Positions 62,801 to 64,000 of a DNA stretch of 64,000 bases are shown piece by piece; within the stretch, counting starts at the first letter, position 1, and each line of letters opens with the position of its first letter. The position numbers and the translations under genes are program-made. The notes below the pieces were generated by a model. It was given only the letters and a program-made list of their open reading frames with translations, was not told the origin of the DNA and did not search any database. The stretch comes from Amycolatopsis coloradensis. Its GTDB lineage: Bacteria; Actinomycetota; Actinomycetes; Mycobacteriales; Pseudonocardiaceae. The stretch lies in NCBI RefSeq assembly GCF_037997115.1, contig NZ_CP150484.1, positions 3,857,860 to 3,921,859 on the forward strand. Direction: 5' to 3'.

Positions 62801-64000
62801 GTACGCGAAGTACGCCAAAATCGGCACGATCGACGGGATGCTCAGTGAGGTCGGCGGTGCCTCGGCGGCGGACATCCTGCTTGAGCTGCCCGGGTTCCGC
62901 GAGCTCCTGCAGGATCCTAAGCGACCGGTCGTTCTGCTCGGGTACGGCACCGGACGCCGGGTCAACCACGGTGGCTTCGGCTACGACTTCGCCGGTGCAC
63001 TGAGGAAACGGAAGCTCTTCAACGATGTCTTCGCCCCGGTCTCCGCGGTAGCGGTGGACGCGGATGGACTGCACCTGCCCGCCGACGGCGGGTTCACCCG
63101 CGTCTCCACCCTGCGTGCCGGCGATGTGCGGGTCTCCACGCTCGCCGGTGCGGACGGCATGAACTTCTTGAGGGTCGTTCACTGGGGGACCGACCAGGCC
63201 GCCATGGAGCGGCTCGCGGCGTGGGCGAGGAACACGACGGCGGCGAACCTCCGTCTGGTCGGCCCCGATGGCAACCCGATACCTCTTCCGTGGGCTGGGG
63301 GCGAGCCGCCGGTGGTAGTGGTGGCCGCGCGAAACCCGCAGGCCGGGTATCTCTTCGTCCGCGCGGACGGGGAGCCCGTGGTACTGCCTGCGGGCGCACT
63401 GGCCCGCGCGCTGCGCGACGATCGCGAATTGCGGGCCATGCTCGGCAGGGAGGCCGGTCCTTCGGGAGGAAAGCGCCCGGTGCTGCTGATCGATCAGGGC
63501 ACGGATCGTGCGGATCTCATCGCGTTCGCAGACGGGATGGTGCCCGGCGGCTACCGGCGGGCCTTCTACCGGATCACCGGACCGATCTCGCTCACCTCCG
63601 CCGGGCGGCTCCGCGTCGACGGGGAGATTCAGACGTACCTGCCGGAGATCCCCGACCCCCCGGCTTTCGCCAGCCACCCGCTGACCAATTCCCGTCGGGG
63701 CACGTTCGGTGAGTACTTCCCCAGCCTGACCTTCGACGCGGCGACGATGGAACGGGTCGGCTTGTACAGCCAGACCCCCGAGGTGCACGACCACTACACC
63801 AGGATCACCGCACGGGTCGACCAGACCGGTTCGGTTCAGCAGCACCACAAGCGCTTTCGCTCTCCCTGGATCGGACGCCGTACGTGGACCTCGATCGGAC
63901 ATGGCACCGCGCTCGGCTTCAGCGTGGCGCTGAAGACCGATTTCGAGTTCGTGCTCGGTGATGTGCTCATGATCGCCGGCGACCGCATGGCACGCGTGCT
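38835..64000 (+). CDS. Giant T7SS-associated multidomain protein, at least 8,388 aa, 3' end outside window
   Basis: GTG at 38,835 follows GGGGAG by about five bases. The frame stays open for 8,388 complete codons to the right edge; I checked it at 41,613, 47,574, 48,924, 53,514, 57,405, 60,582 and 63,960. Order by residue: WXG100-like targeting domain with MEWPEGSEGGLKAIGHAW and a hydrophobic stretch (about 15-350); Pro/Ser/Gln-rich linker (370-920); HG...SC domain (926-1075); seven units of about 230 aa (1169-3170); second HG...SC domain (3364-3540); CyaA/edema-factor-like domain (3640-3870); unassigned alpha/beta and OmpA-like parts (3950-5000); helical repeats (5210-5930); third HG...SC domain (6135-6300); two copies of a 730-aa block (from 6516 and 7630). 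No Sec signal is seen. NCBI uses names such as 'lonely Cys domain' for comparable actinobacterial giants, as I recall. Export by the neighbouring ESX system is inferred. Confidence 0.88.
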   Translation, partial: MKESSGAGGGDQRPMHGTDETTQLPPSLQHFFKVVLGMEWPEGSEGGLKAIGHAWSVFHADLDRVVDELPSVAGRLDRSFDGETASKILGFIQGDLTAGLEQLKVQAAGFEKQAKNAAADIQKSKIMLITFAALTLAAIIQLLSTLFGAIFVPVVQVAARLTIQGILQLLKAKLSQLTVQQVGSQLWKLSSTAAKWAAGGAGLMVAVDGGIQGVQIATDGRDGWDTESLKGSAIGGAIGGVAGGVFHGAARGVGSFFSKEIRHQLPRGWQKTFDIAGPSAYALGQVAMVAFSNPLVFLALKDEEGVMWEGILGALSGPGDGGKGGGVTGQGAAVMGQSFLDKLDQLGLGWLKPAAASLPGNGETTAEGEDKAAVAAEEEPDPESRRGSEQLPPYTESADEAPQVVGESQKRPLVIPEPGAAPAAQATDGVADGAREITSPARTPLGTVFGSEPAVQQAVPTESAGQPDLREFLGGGEAAPAQGEAAAHVPAVPQVPATGPEPTVGGRTGDTSSPGVTEGAATGARGDSVPQDGRHGQTAGSAQPSTLPSNVTGQPDAGTGSPGNAEAAPVGQQASGDTRSSAAPANRQTGDDSRGVTGGTPSTQERAAGSSQPAVVSGGQPAGTANTPPSGQSHSQPRAESAAAGQPQDQNPANSRAARPDVAVESRPQTQSQAGGEPSSAARASDRQSAASSLAPDRVPATASGTSAQPGRPVTTAGAPDVTVPSRPAGESSSAARVSDRQSAPSSPAAAPDRASVTASGTSAPSGRPVTTAGAPDATLPSRPAGESSQAASPAGTGDRGKPAARLETAEASPSGNRTRASGDDSAPQRPDTSKSPAAQTQSRAGEDGASRRRPGVVKPEAPLSSREGVGSGPAPERATPRTTAGPRSGAAESFTPKESARSSAESTTSPRIPERSTGSAATVVPGVGSVGDPVLLSDVVGVGLEEVEFVALRDGGGREVGVFFPLVVGEVEVVRSAFVAGAGGVGVYSVVGHGGDGGFSVRRRSDGVVVKLDGAGVYRLLSSRVLPGGGGWRVVPELVVLSCRVDDPVAGGLLGRVRELARREGYEGGVSGPTGRVRVWDDGRVENLDSDTSRDGSEGARYVDLASPELPRQETAAGPSHALEGPFPLPEARAESRVAPGKNSTVPATTAEARWSASPSMSDRPELSETDRASLHGLAELLVRDFPLRPGVEPWDVRLRVTAGVLWLQRQGRTLFALMEQGLRAALIERGVDPELLRFDFDHIEDAARGNSSSSIEIVVQETSKQPIEAYRAARSLDLFFLPRDKVLPWVHRRRLRWMVEGLARRVAGDSGDQSRLTLYLRSTKGMLQDRKDTVTSEVNAAVRQALPGAAADQIKTFIDQRIEFVQEVSLKSTALFARLTEPGLVPAPASTALSAGGLVALPAATAVDRPSWGADAYNQIVDDWWAGLPAVGEIRWSSEDEWKLGALVDRIARTSAELERDGREPADVRLHLTDTPARRARLGPRLFESLARRLREAMRAQGMDVDAERFPFDRLQSSVPKDAMPSIAITVHLSPNRPASNYRAARKLQVPFFAHSADISQASRRRLRWLVEGFAARVRDNADPGKPSRLLIELRCTEKGSEERVSTITAVVNEAVRAALPDASDEMIKRFIEGHIGLARSTWRKSPMFLLDIEGPEHALDDSGDRQLARSSSGETRVSGAESATRPAEHPPSTETVSGQPMRDWEPALLEEHMDFEHTHVGQREEPGQDVSAEQVHEDFGAAESSRNAPVPPGTEGAVRFGEPIPDDPDMALSVEGSESSENDVPVIPLPASARPLLHNTRLGIETLENAPLVGRWAVPADRNNPMSLSEADQASLAHLAENLVGELSLLPGQEPWDVRLHVHDTVYWLKNHAEALFDLMDRSLRTALLDRGVDPELLRFEFDRVEHTVIPKPRRGLSITVHRTPNRSVQSYRDASSLALSFLPRGKALFAVESRRLRWMVSGLVQRVTENGTDPSRLVLELRSTTTARAHLAGTVADEVNAAVWSSLPEATAETVKKFIEERIEYLQGPSRAHTVVFADLIDAGTTEAPPPAPAPMVGLVALPAEAGAPREQAGSSAPDAVVETRWRAELPATGEPRLSPEDEASLAVLTDRIARNAAELERNGREPADVRLNLADTAERRARFGPSLFGLLEGRLREAMRAHGVDADAARFTFDRLHGGVPKNGTPGVEVTVHRSPNRPVRGYQAARSLRVPFLARDSAFSRAALRRLEWLIEGLAERVRDNADPVRRPRLILDLRSTEHWITVRKATVTVAVNAAVRAALPDAPEEAIKQFVEEHITFRQEVSPSYGWLYSEIEGPEHALDSVAARPEPPEAPLPEPPDAGRDESLIALPLAPVPPSRDSAAGGAAAADAPEERSWSAKVTKTDPPGLSPEDQASLTELADSVARETAASARREPPDVRLHVFDTSQRRRRFATALFDMLEEKLSSLLEQRGVARDALRFAVDRIEHELREGESPWVRFAVHRSPHRTVRSYQASRRLDLPFPPRSSGLSQASRRRLGWLVEGLAERARDNAQPDDRPRLVLDLRSSETVLPRRLNAITIEMNAAVRAVLPDATWEEAEQFIKDHVGLRQTIGPNNPMLRMEITGPDHFLDSERESTSEQGAPVEHDGSASRTGLVPLPAATADAPIRSAAAQKAATGAAVEAAWRGTLSGDSLVLSPETEAELNALLDHIARNAAELTRLGLEPLDIRLQVMDTPVRLKQRAPELFDSLEERVRAALRDRGAALEESQLPFDRMQHTISEGQPARVGVSVYRSPNRSRRAYRAERELVLAFLPRSDRLPQVSLRRLGWLMEGLVERVRDAGDSGQRVRLNLELHAGNRFPQAREFAVLRAVNAAVRAAMPSAQEEEIQRFIEGHLAFRQNSQESKATVLYLDVEGPEHILDQTSAESGHELSWPTLPWLLKKLSEDKSKLAFDGDFSVANERSVKMFADDEDKLIALGMSLGQRILAQPQGTEYPDVRILSEIRVKPGDVVVRQAMRDYLTNLLNAGMRGAGMVESAVQKLDITWSWRNGGRGFDGHTAVRVHLTPGKTPEQYRQSRVFTSPLHRSQIQIPVAVENRLTWVVEGFFDRFAAASGARPGLHIDITGSSKVGPDRQTRVEELVREALLSRRERSSGRWGLPSVDEIMREHVRIFWDAELQLPGKMGLSVRESVPGEDGVPEASPEVAVVESPAPAGGVAPEAVVSGSSPDSPETDGGVPPETRAEWESQMARAREASRAAREGEEPDGRRVPDPAEEASGERLPESSAQWSWEEQETAWGTGVEPFGGMREWGAEPFGDMREWGVEPFGGMQEWGAEPNNGSWAGGFDPEIFTSMGFDPADFAGLAEVFGFPSGEVASGVGSVGDPVLLSDVVGVGLEEVEFVALRDGGGREVGVFFPLVVGEVEVVRSAFVAGAGGVGVYSVVGHGGDGGFSVRRRSDGVVVKLDGAGVYRLLSSRVLPGGGGWRVVPELVVLSCRVDDPVAGGLLGRVRELARQDGYRGTVRGPATPVEIRRDGTVRVPDGSSPSPDAVVLSRETALPEIDQDARMFTEEVLAAIDGRPTPEDGSEAERSSFAESERVSDEAPKLPEIEREAARFIEELFDEIDEHVSTATPPTQLRRNSWVSVQSAHSDYVSERTLQAQYGIPRQDQRRFQKMADRFGVVFDVRPANPASVEWRARGAVPKPVEIKAKTLNELDVPLGMPREQIGLVAYFEPRRPDVAKMPEELRERVMKRYEDRATEYAQLAESMRGLEESGRFRVIDGIVQERGESGYRDVTGDNDLYDIRLPEDGASLHDTDYDRMVYLLTGREMGVEHGALKYWKPETDFQRKIRDDIDEQHRTVPLIRFGPGLRPTLIHLGDNQDERRPSVAPVAAPAPQPNLTFGYQPEPVGAKHFESLRPLQAEQRTDDAFPAFGRPESGTKAAYRPPLRIAKDRTLGINGARSVDDGGGVVGAREFFATEEVLEQARETLRRTGSDIELEVRDSRIVLDDQGRDQVLHRVVPRMPRQLTDVSRDFAGIVHGAIPDTLLFDGSGERPATARVNAGNDTEVTGAFHLAEGLAEIVEHGAPSTVDASRAVEIAGRDQRDIGGIPGRPLPGHRYGQMLNHAPEMRKQRVRLDEAAQRMGVNQFAWAKPGQMYVLSSIPGEGADGRPDYTNMARAGTRDNTGNRFATVIAESADGRTQVTLENHSHTAEEEAAVRAAIERNLLHHNVELENLAADLARRVERARSGGHVAETARLEHHRELAEALHGIAKTGYDGATASARRRAWLAMADELGILPGPERWFFRMYTREPGETFFEQQALLYASDGTAASVNPLVTVALGGVSEIPPVKVRFKPGTSTAGKRALTGARVLARDVARASVLRKDLGLGGVKVTITGYGSGRSRLPGMSDTTARKRAGRVRDQIRETLAEELALLQEDNQTVRAEDVELHIETGGIPEGHAPGDGHWAIVEVTLDDGQNTPERQAAAGYDRVIHGLPELELSRPELRAKIAEYTALAGEGKLEYHALPHGTRTRLIAIERSLDALPEASRAQVRSFVNEALLAASLVPTQEQPHRPKRSHGGSEVDRRAVQPVPPARLSNLLDVLRAEISGGADPFTSGTSPLLSLAIPADAGLPVRLAMLGLANLGTTARRALLADPLFSALLNNAAALTEALFAATGHEEQYFLNTAAPAAIDMRVRGMVPTVAGLLRVGRAVADATEDALAMTSVERRSRPDRPFGRTHEEMVRKRVADARSEFSALESRALRLVNAVQDAGTVRREWRALTARWARTMQKLAAAEPDVDQVPVLTRKTLGENRLSGVLVSPLLVDRGSRRRNRVDHESYVAMMGNQFAPEADGTPFGSSMLSEETRPDPSLAEALRTTDDLVSFWRHVSARGGAMVSAPGHSVHVQATTADGRRVFVLHDPRTSYPALLTLDEFGEWATLGNVRANAKFFTPLDDDAPAAEVNPGSSEDAGFAEHETTPSKSAHSDRSDHVPPVGQARGRSRASIAPSSREISPFDTRRTASEARTSGKQTPSLESSRSRERLRSRSPELTRRTGRIASPAGRFGPNDTYLQVPVHRSSGGFAGAFFPTHDTPLETFAHWRSVFDVTHGLHLPETIQEVPEDAENLPRVRVDAAPADTPAVRTRSGSGSLTDEPAPSSSPAPFPGVDVSDTGSLSVASRSGVQVGTGFVLPDPDDAVSDGDGGRPEQADMALAVWAEVLSEISGRVAEREEGLVPSVVPAELARAEAEGLVGEPAPALPGVDEDTVRFLHDGLVAMVADLIAEGAVAEVAWEHADVVRLRGDLEGLRGPEGEVARTPGAAIPEPSPEAGAEPSSDAERALENWLGPIMEASARVEEWEEGSPESAGAVSRARGQAEALARGLPSAVEGADEEARQLLHDGLVSMLTEAIVAGTDQRLAWHSPVVAGLRAELEALRGPAEEAHYTVTAVQILGPVRSVAAVTEVSPPESGPVGRAGEPAPVEARSRAERVWERWAERVEGAAERVRERERERAEARTVEAARRVVESLLGGLPRAAEGADTPARQLIHDGLATLLTDLVSAGASLREAWDDPAVVPLRESAEALRDLPGARSHYTGVPLELIRLQATLPPTAPPRAGPVVDDAFDGDSFADEDFADDPFADEPWSGGTWRGGVGSPLSPVQTESPRGDRYTTGDADESVSDSESVYASAYPVDRADGMHRGDVQGPAGWVEEPLAGDLPAEPGRLSAAVAEFESRLDADVRQPSPELALWRAEAAALLGERPRPRGGYGPSASEQRRLWEAMIGSVARALSQGADAEGIATDLRGGFERLREFDDLAAWADIELERVRERIDQARERLEQRRHDEPPAGDGQDRRQWQEQLHWREQLRRQEAEDLLGPLPPSVPGGVPERIRAAFHEGLTTMLTDLLLHGEDPLYAWTELSSVRQAAETVRLSSRHLRDATPETPFGRFPEPGRGAYSEDLYEAELPNYDHVRDPDGTRHSDGAPAYSEHPIEDQPPSYEDSQEPVDQELQPALPQQVAQMANLLAQIPRTEATALRTRLLPLVVPPEGLTPEELTRRFPLHDIVLSALAYHAYLEGENPGAAWERGQMTALLDRPGLDDILGPDARRHEVLDDAHHALRTMFAVARSYAEPAAAAPEPAPESGSGLSDVDFVPLRSRSGAVVGVGFPHSDHERGVLLEAFRNRPETGDEFTVPLHHDHNGFSVRTGNGRLVTLDERAVVQLLSSIALPGETHWRQHSSLVFLSCRVSSPHHGNRVITLTELLRDTGFRGGVTGFDTRVEVRRDGTVRPLADGAEPEEGAVVFATPHNASAGALGMGSTLSVNTGSGPGGSFGSSWSDDSSIASDEDSDALSIDSDAASEYSHSSSESSFAVDEARREEVKAELSGHLTFTVEADTPASADVDDRPALRRLANALLEAHTFQRADGLSVRVEITGTPRDTRIFADLLRTELGEDPAQPMPEIALRTVTAETVTVEVTLGEVPEGSSYEPTTNSSGGISFDSGRESVDSSWEALHAGMPSLPVLKRPFYVYVTGRMGKFVVDGVRIDGATLARHVRNSPMFRLHAADDPSVPVVLIGADPTRPDLTFAAAQEFAKALRGDGPYRSVAAANDLVESDAAGTTVVRDGGIFGNVAEILPDDVQWAPLTDVDGRQFGMGFVHGTSYISNFSAQLENTTDHSLRSVIETSVDQNGKRHDEPATQAWADATDGARRRPVALHLDGEMGRFKIPLSNETAVFNTPEATAELIAKAGIFQAATAGAVRPPLLVFTYSNGTSEITTSDANRRLLSKLRALTGHWQSYEYAGFYRFSDAAMLQVPRGAEFRKGPPPSLAEIAHVASDEVFGFPVSGGTRAPADEQAVLDEFREAVRAGTADLAGPWGSKEPLVVSVHSPDGKFARIETRDGAVLELNGQELGEMLLADPDFVWQLRSEPERPVLLVARHGGSRVNFGRLGFDFAGALRAHRFYPDVYSTPGEARIEANRIVTSGEPGFVKVSELRAGDLKTDLLHNDDGEPVALFVRYPGDEADFARAEAWAKNVTAGTLETYWSDTAAGRVNVPWDAGVLPMFLLHGGGKRGSRTVRNDGAAVELTQAELGRIVRNDAGLRKALNRSKRRPWTRPLVFAALDGETRGVEEFAQTLAAGGYSRLIHHPAGRVKLFESGGFATSGMGLKTQPVPSTVEERFISHAMANDALGVHGEFFPLTENDAQHMFLAARNNDPAGLRYYFREVADAATGSGTKFYEPVLSPWADSTVPVWFLDGHGSTEGLAFGMGTDRPLQFGDTVVRDGGDAARVIFGSKVFQDAGFDPTVRVVLGHCKSMVTVNATTMTPAEELKFARQWLTEGTGQVFGATEIVRVSTHQGFRAVVGGTGEFVEALPAGRRVPSIPLADLAANRIDPVEVTFPTAAASIPKSSEALVREVARKVARAAAWRLRNTVGLPRVTITGWGKAGILGAKPARKRGLERAEALSKLFHVELRAESGMLRSLGLAIRPEDVLVEVIGSETTSGTGPTGRIDITLPWHDLGEEAARPVSDTFVDADVPALNKAFALLAPDHATKAASNTTAASDAGPATDLLARALPEGGSALSRPSPDLDAAVPAGPIVYLPSHPAASGGVLLSANAAEAGIWEQVYASLPVGQDIGARPFYVFATAHRQGFVVDGEVFDGASLVTLVRNAGSYQDMLVTDPDAEIVLVVSGTMEPATLWFEAGRFAELMNSEETYWLVSAVYGMPVTDQNGVPHLPFLSERVVVSSPRSRLRAKPLIDAYGRESGAAFFLDEHQAAAVSKTMRLATDVSSRAVGRLGFDASGKPMIVEEIQEWAPATTGDRTRPRFLFLENGEVGSPAFSVKDTQGHGSLLGPVEMAHSVAAGGFFSQAAGGVRPQLVLFTVARAPSAADQLNQRFLAALRRLAGPLHAFTTSGPFSTVGFGAYIHAMGSGFASHPLRASDVRIEQYGPVFTFPNDANPGQAEALRAFAAGLQAGTTPGTGPWGDRVPVFVLPDAYAKYAKIGTIDGMLSEVGGASAADILLELPGFRELLQDPKRPVVLLGYGTGRRVNHGGFGYDFAGALRKRKLFNDVFAPVSAVAVDADGLHLPADGGFTRVSTLRAGDVRVSTLAGADGMNFLRVVHWGTDQAAMERLAAWARNTTAANLRLVGPDGNPIPLPWAGGEPPVVVVAARNPQAGYLFVRADGEPVVLPAGALARALRDDRELRAMLGREAGPSGGKRPVLLIDQGTDRADLIAFADGMVPGGYRRAFYRITGPISLTSAGRLRVDGEIQTYLPEIPDPPAFASHPLTNSRRGTFGEYFPSLTFDAATMERVGLYSQTPEVHDHYTRITARVDQTGSVQQHHKRFRSPWIGRRTWTSIGHGTALGFSVALKTDFEFVLGDVLMIAGDRMARV
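38877..39900 (+). other. Giant protein: N-terminal WXG100-like targeting domain
   Basis: The sequence WPEGSEGGLKAIGHAWSVF followed by RLDRSFDGETASKILGF matches the start of large actinobacterial T7SS substrates. A hydrophobic segment (KIMLITFAALTLAAIIQLL, about residues 125-145) and a Gly-rich stretch (GGAIGGVAGGV, about 235-246) follow, as is usual in this targeting module. Confidence 0.8.
40858..41200 (+). repeat. Two in-frame copies of a 54-56-residue linker unit
   Basis: The stretch ASGTSA-x2-GRPVTTAGAPD-x-T-x-PSRPAGE appears twice with a period of about 168 bp inside the disordered linker of the giant protein. The copies are close to identical over much of their length, suggesting recent slippage or duplication. 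Confidence 0.75.
41613..42060 (+). other. Giant protein: HG...SC domain, copy 1
   Basis: Residues 926-1075. A His-Gly at residue 994 (VVGHGGDGGFSV) and a Cys at 1044 (LVVLSCRVDDP) lie 50 residues apart at the ends of predicted strands, the layout of caspase/CHAT/C80-like cysteine peptidases. The related domains below keep the same His and Cys. Confidence 0.55.
41631..42013 (+). repeat. 383-bp perfect direct repeat, copy A
   Basis: By eye, this stretch is identical base for base to 48,942-49,324, 7,311 bp away (a multiple of three, so in frame). Its codons (GTT, TTG, GGT, TTT, GGG) are G/T-rich and C-poor, unlike the flanking DNA. Confidence 0.9.
42340..48345 (+). repeat. Giant protein: seven tandem units of about 230 aa
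   Basis: Units begin near 42,340, 43,141, 44,322, 45,128, 46,000, 46,870 and 47,680; the last is the most diverged. Each has two similar halves: a helix, a strand of the type DVRLxVxDT, a helix LxxxLRxALxxRGVD, and then RRLRWLVEGLAxRVRDN, a strand LxLxLRST, and VNAAVRAALPDA. Units end in EGPEHxLD. The helix-strand-helix order with RA-like arginines resembles the OmpA/MotB peptidoglycan-binding fold, but the diagnostic Asp/Arg pair is not clear. Confidence 0.8.
48699..48797 (+). repeat. Three 33-bp tandem repeats coding EPFGGMREWGA
   Basis: Three consecutive 11-residue copies (EPFGGMREWGA, EPFGDMREWGV, EPFGGMQEWGA) sit at about residues 3289-3321 of the giant, just before the second HG...SC domain. 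They are Trp-rich and probably a flexible spacer. Confidence 0.9.
48924..49460 (+). other. Giant protein: HG...SC domain, copy 2
   Basis: Residues 3364-3540. The first 130 residues are identical to copy 1 because of the 383-bp duplication; His is at 3431 and Cys at 3481. After the duplicated part the sequence diverges (GYRGTVRGPATPVEIRRDG). Confidence 0.55.
48942..49324 (+). repeat. 383-bp perfect direct repeat, copy B
   Basis: Identical by eye to 41,631-42,013. Identity starts and stops abruptly on both sides (GGTGAT versus GGGGAT at the left; GGAATT versus GGAGCT at the right), as expected for gene conversion or a recent duplication. Confidence 0.9.
49760..50440 (+). other. Giant protein: edema factor/CyaA-like adenylyl cyclase domain
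   Basis: Residues about 3643-3870. FDVRPANPASVEWRARGAVP leads to PVEIKAKTL (Lys3694 and Lys3696, in the place of the ATP-phosphate lysines), then VTGDNDLYDI (Asp3784 and Asp3786, the D-x-D metal pair), then GVEHGALKYWKP (His3820, the third metal ligand) and PLIRFGPG. This is the order K, D-x-D, H of anthrax edema factor, CyaA and ExoY. The spacing from D-x-D to His (34) is shorter than in EF, as in the compact versions found in polymorphic toxins. Confidence 0.65.
50690..51790 (+). other. Giant protein: unassigned toxin-cargo-like alpha/beta domain
   Basis: Residues about 3950-4320. MLNHAPEMRKQRVRLDEAA, then NRFATVIAESADGRTQVTLENH and, after helical sequence, RWFFRMYTREPGETFFEQ. The three blocks recall papain-like cargo domains of contractile injection systems, but no nucleophilic Cys is present here, so an enzymatic role is doubtful. 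Confidence 0.35.
54450..56640 (+). repeat. Giant protein: at least four helical repeats of about 75 aa
   Basis: Copies centred at about 54,600, 55,000, 55,450 and 56,480 share the pattern LPxAxEGADxxARQLLHDGLVSMLTEAIxxG followed by AWxxPxVxxLRxxxEALRG. They are acidic and helical, separated by disordered Glu/Pro-rich stretches, and probably form a structural arm. Confidence 0.7.
57236..57720 (+). other. Giant protein: HG...SC-type domain, copy 3 (diverged)
   Basis: Residues about 6135-6295. VDFVPLRSRSGAVVGVGFP aligns with the start of copies 1 and 2, the His is at 6188 (LHHDHNGFSVR) and the Cys at 6237 (LVFLSCRVSSP), 49 residues apart; TGFRGGVTGF then matches the GYRGTVRGP that follows in copy 2. 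DNA identity to the other copies is lost. Confidence 0.5.
57810..57930 (+). other. Giant protein: Ser/Asp-rich acidic tract
   Basis: About 40 residues in a row are mostly Ser, Asp and Glu (SSWSDDSSIASDEDSDALS and on to EYSHSSSESS). It is a disordered linker between the third HG...SC domain and the duplicated block. Confidence 0.7.
58378..60800 (+). repeat. Giant protein: duplicated block, copy A
   Basis: Residues about 6516-7320. It begins RPFYVYVTGRMGKFVVDGV and ends with DGHGSTEGLAFGMG (His7250) and VVLGHCKSM (Cys7305). The internal order of strands, for instance VLLVARHGGSRVNFGRLGFD, is repeated in copy B. Confidence 0.75.
61721..64000 (+). repeat. Giant protein: duplicated block, copy B (cut by window edge)
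   Basis: It begins ARPFYVFATAHRQGFVVDG and runs in parallel to copy A: VVLLGYGTGRRVNHGGFGYD, RVSTLRAGDV, and finally SIGHGTALGFSV (His8356). The matching Cys is expected about 55 residues later, just outside the window. Confidence 0.7.

Noticed and set aside
1-64000. tRNA, rRNA, insertion sequences, integrases, attachment sites
   Set aside because: None was recognised; no transposase- or recombinase-like protein is encoded, and no tRNA cloverleaf was noticed.

Overview
The window is high-GC actinobacterial DNA. SsgA-like and BldM/LuxR-type regulators, an actinobacterial ESX (type VII) secretion locus and short dispersed hairpins suggest Pseudonocardiaceae, with Amycolatopsis the best guess. 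The taxonomy is inferred from gene content, not from a marker gene.

Region 1 (about 1-19,750) looks like a hybrid biosynthetic gene cluster. A minus-strand pair (HpcH/HpaI aldolase, M24 peptidase) faces a short-chain dehydrogenase. A second minus-strand pair encodes a sedoheptulose-7-phosphate cyclase (EEVS-like) and an ATP-grasp ligase. A plus-strand operon with overlapping ATGA and TTGA junctions encodes a tyrosine-type MIO ammonia-lyase, a probable haem-dependent tyrosine hydroxylase, a SafC-like catechol O-methyltransferase and a fused 4-coumarate:CoA ligase/SDR. A shortened LuxR regulator separates it from a two-gene iterative PKS: an AT-ACP protein and an 1858-aa protein read as FabL-type enoyl reductase, KS, KS with lost cysteine (CLF-like), PfaA-type KR and double-hotdog DH. 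A strong terminator closes the region. The inferred logic is tyrosine to a hydroxylated/methoxylated cinnamoyl-CoA, elongated by a PUFA-synthase-like PKS, with a C7 cyclitol and an ATP-grasp condensation supplying another part. No product is recognised.

Region 2 (about 19,900-30,200) holds regulators and cell-biology genes: a LuxR response-regulator-like protein, a cold-shock-domain protein, an SsgA-like protein, two paralogous type VII-associated proteins on either side of a salicylate synthase, and a large LAL-type LuxR regulator.

Region 3 (about 30,200-64,000) is a type VII secretion and substrate locus: a YbaB-like protein, EccD, EccB, three small WXG100-like proteins, a 923-aa alanine-rich repeat protein, another WXG100-like protein, and a giant open reading frame that starts at 38,835 and is still open at the right edge (at least 8,388 codons). 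EccC, EccE and mycosin are not in the window.

The giant protein has an N-terminal WXG100-like targeting domain, a disordered linker, seven divergent units of about 230 aa with an OmpA-like alternation of helix and strand, several His-Gly...Cys (caspase/CHAT/C80-like) domains, an internal edema-factor/CyaA-like domain with its metal-ligand pattern, helical repeats, and a duplicated block of about 730 aa. Two 383-bp stretches 7,311 bp apart are identical and have unusual G/T-rich codon use. This giant multi-enzyme T7SS candidate is the most striking feature of the window.
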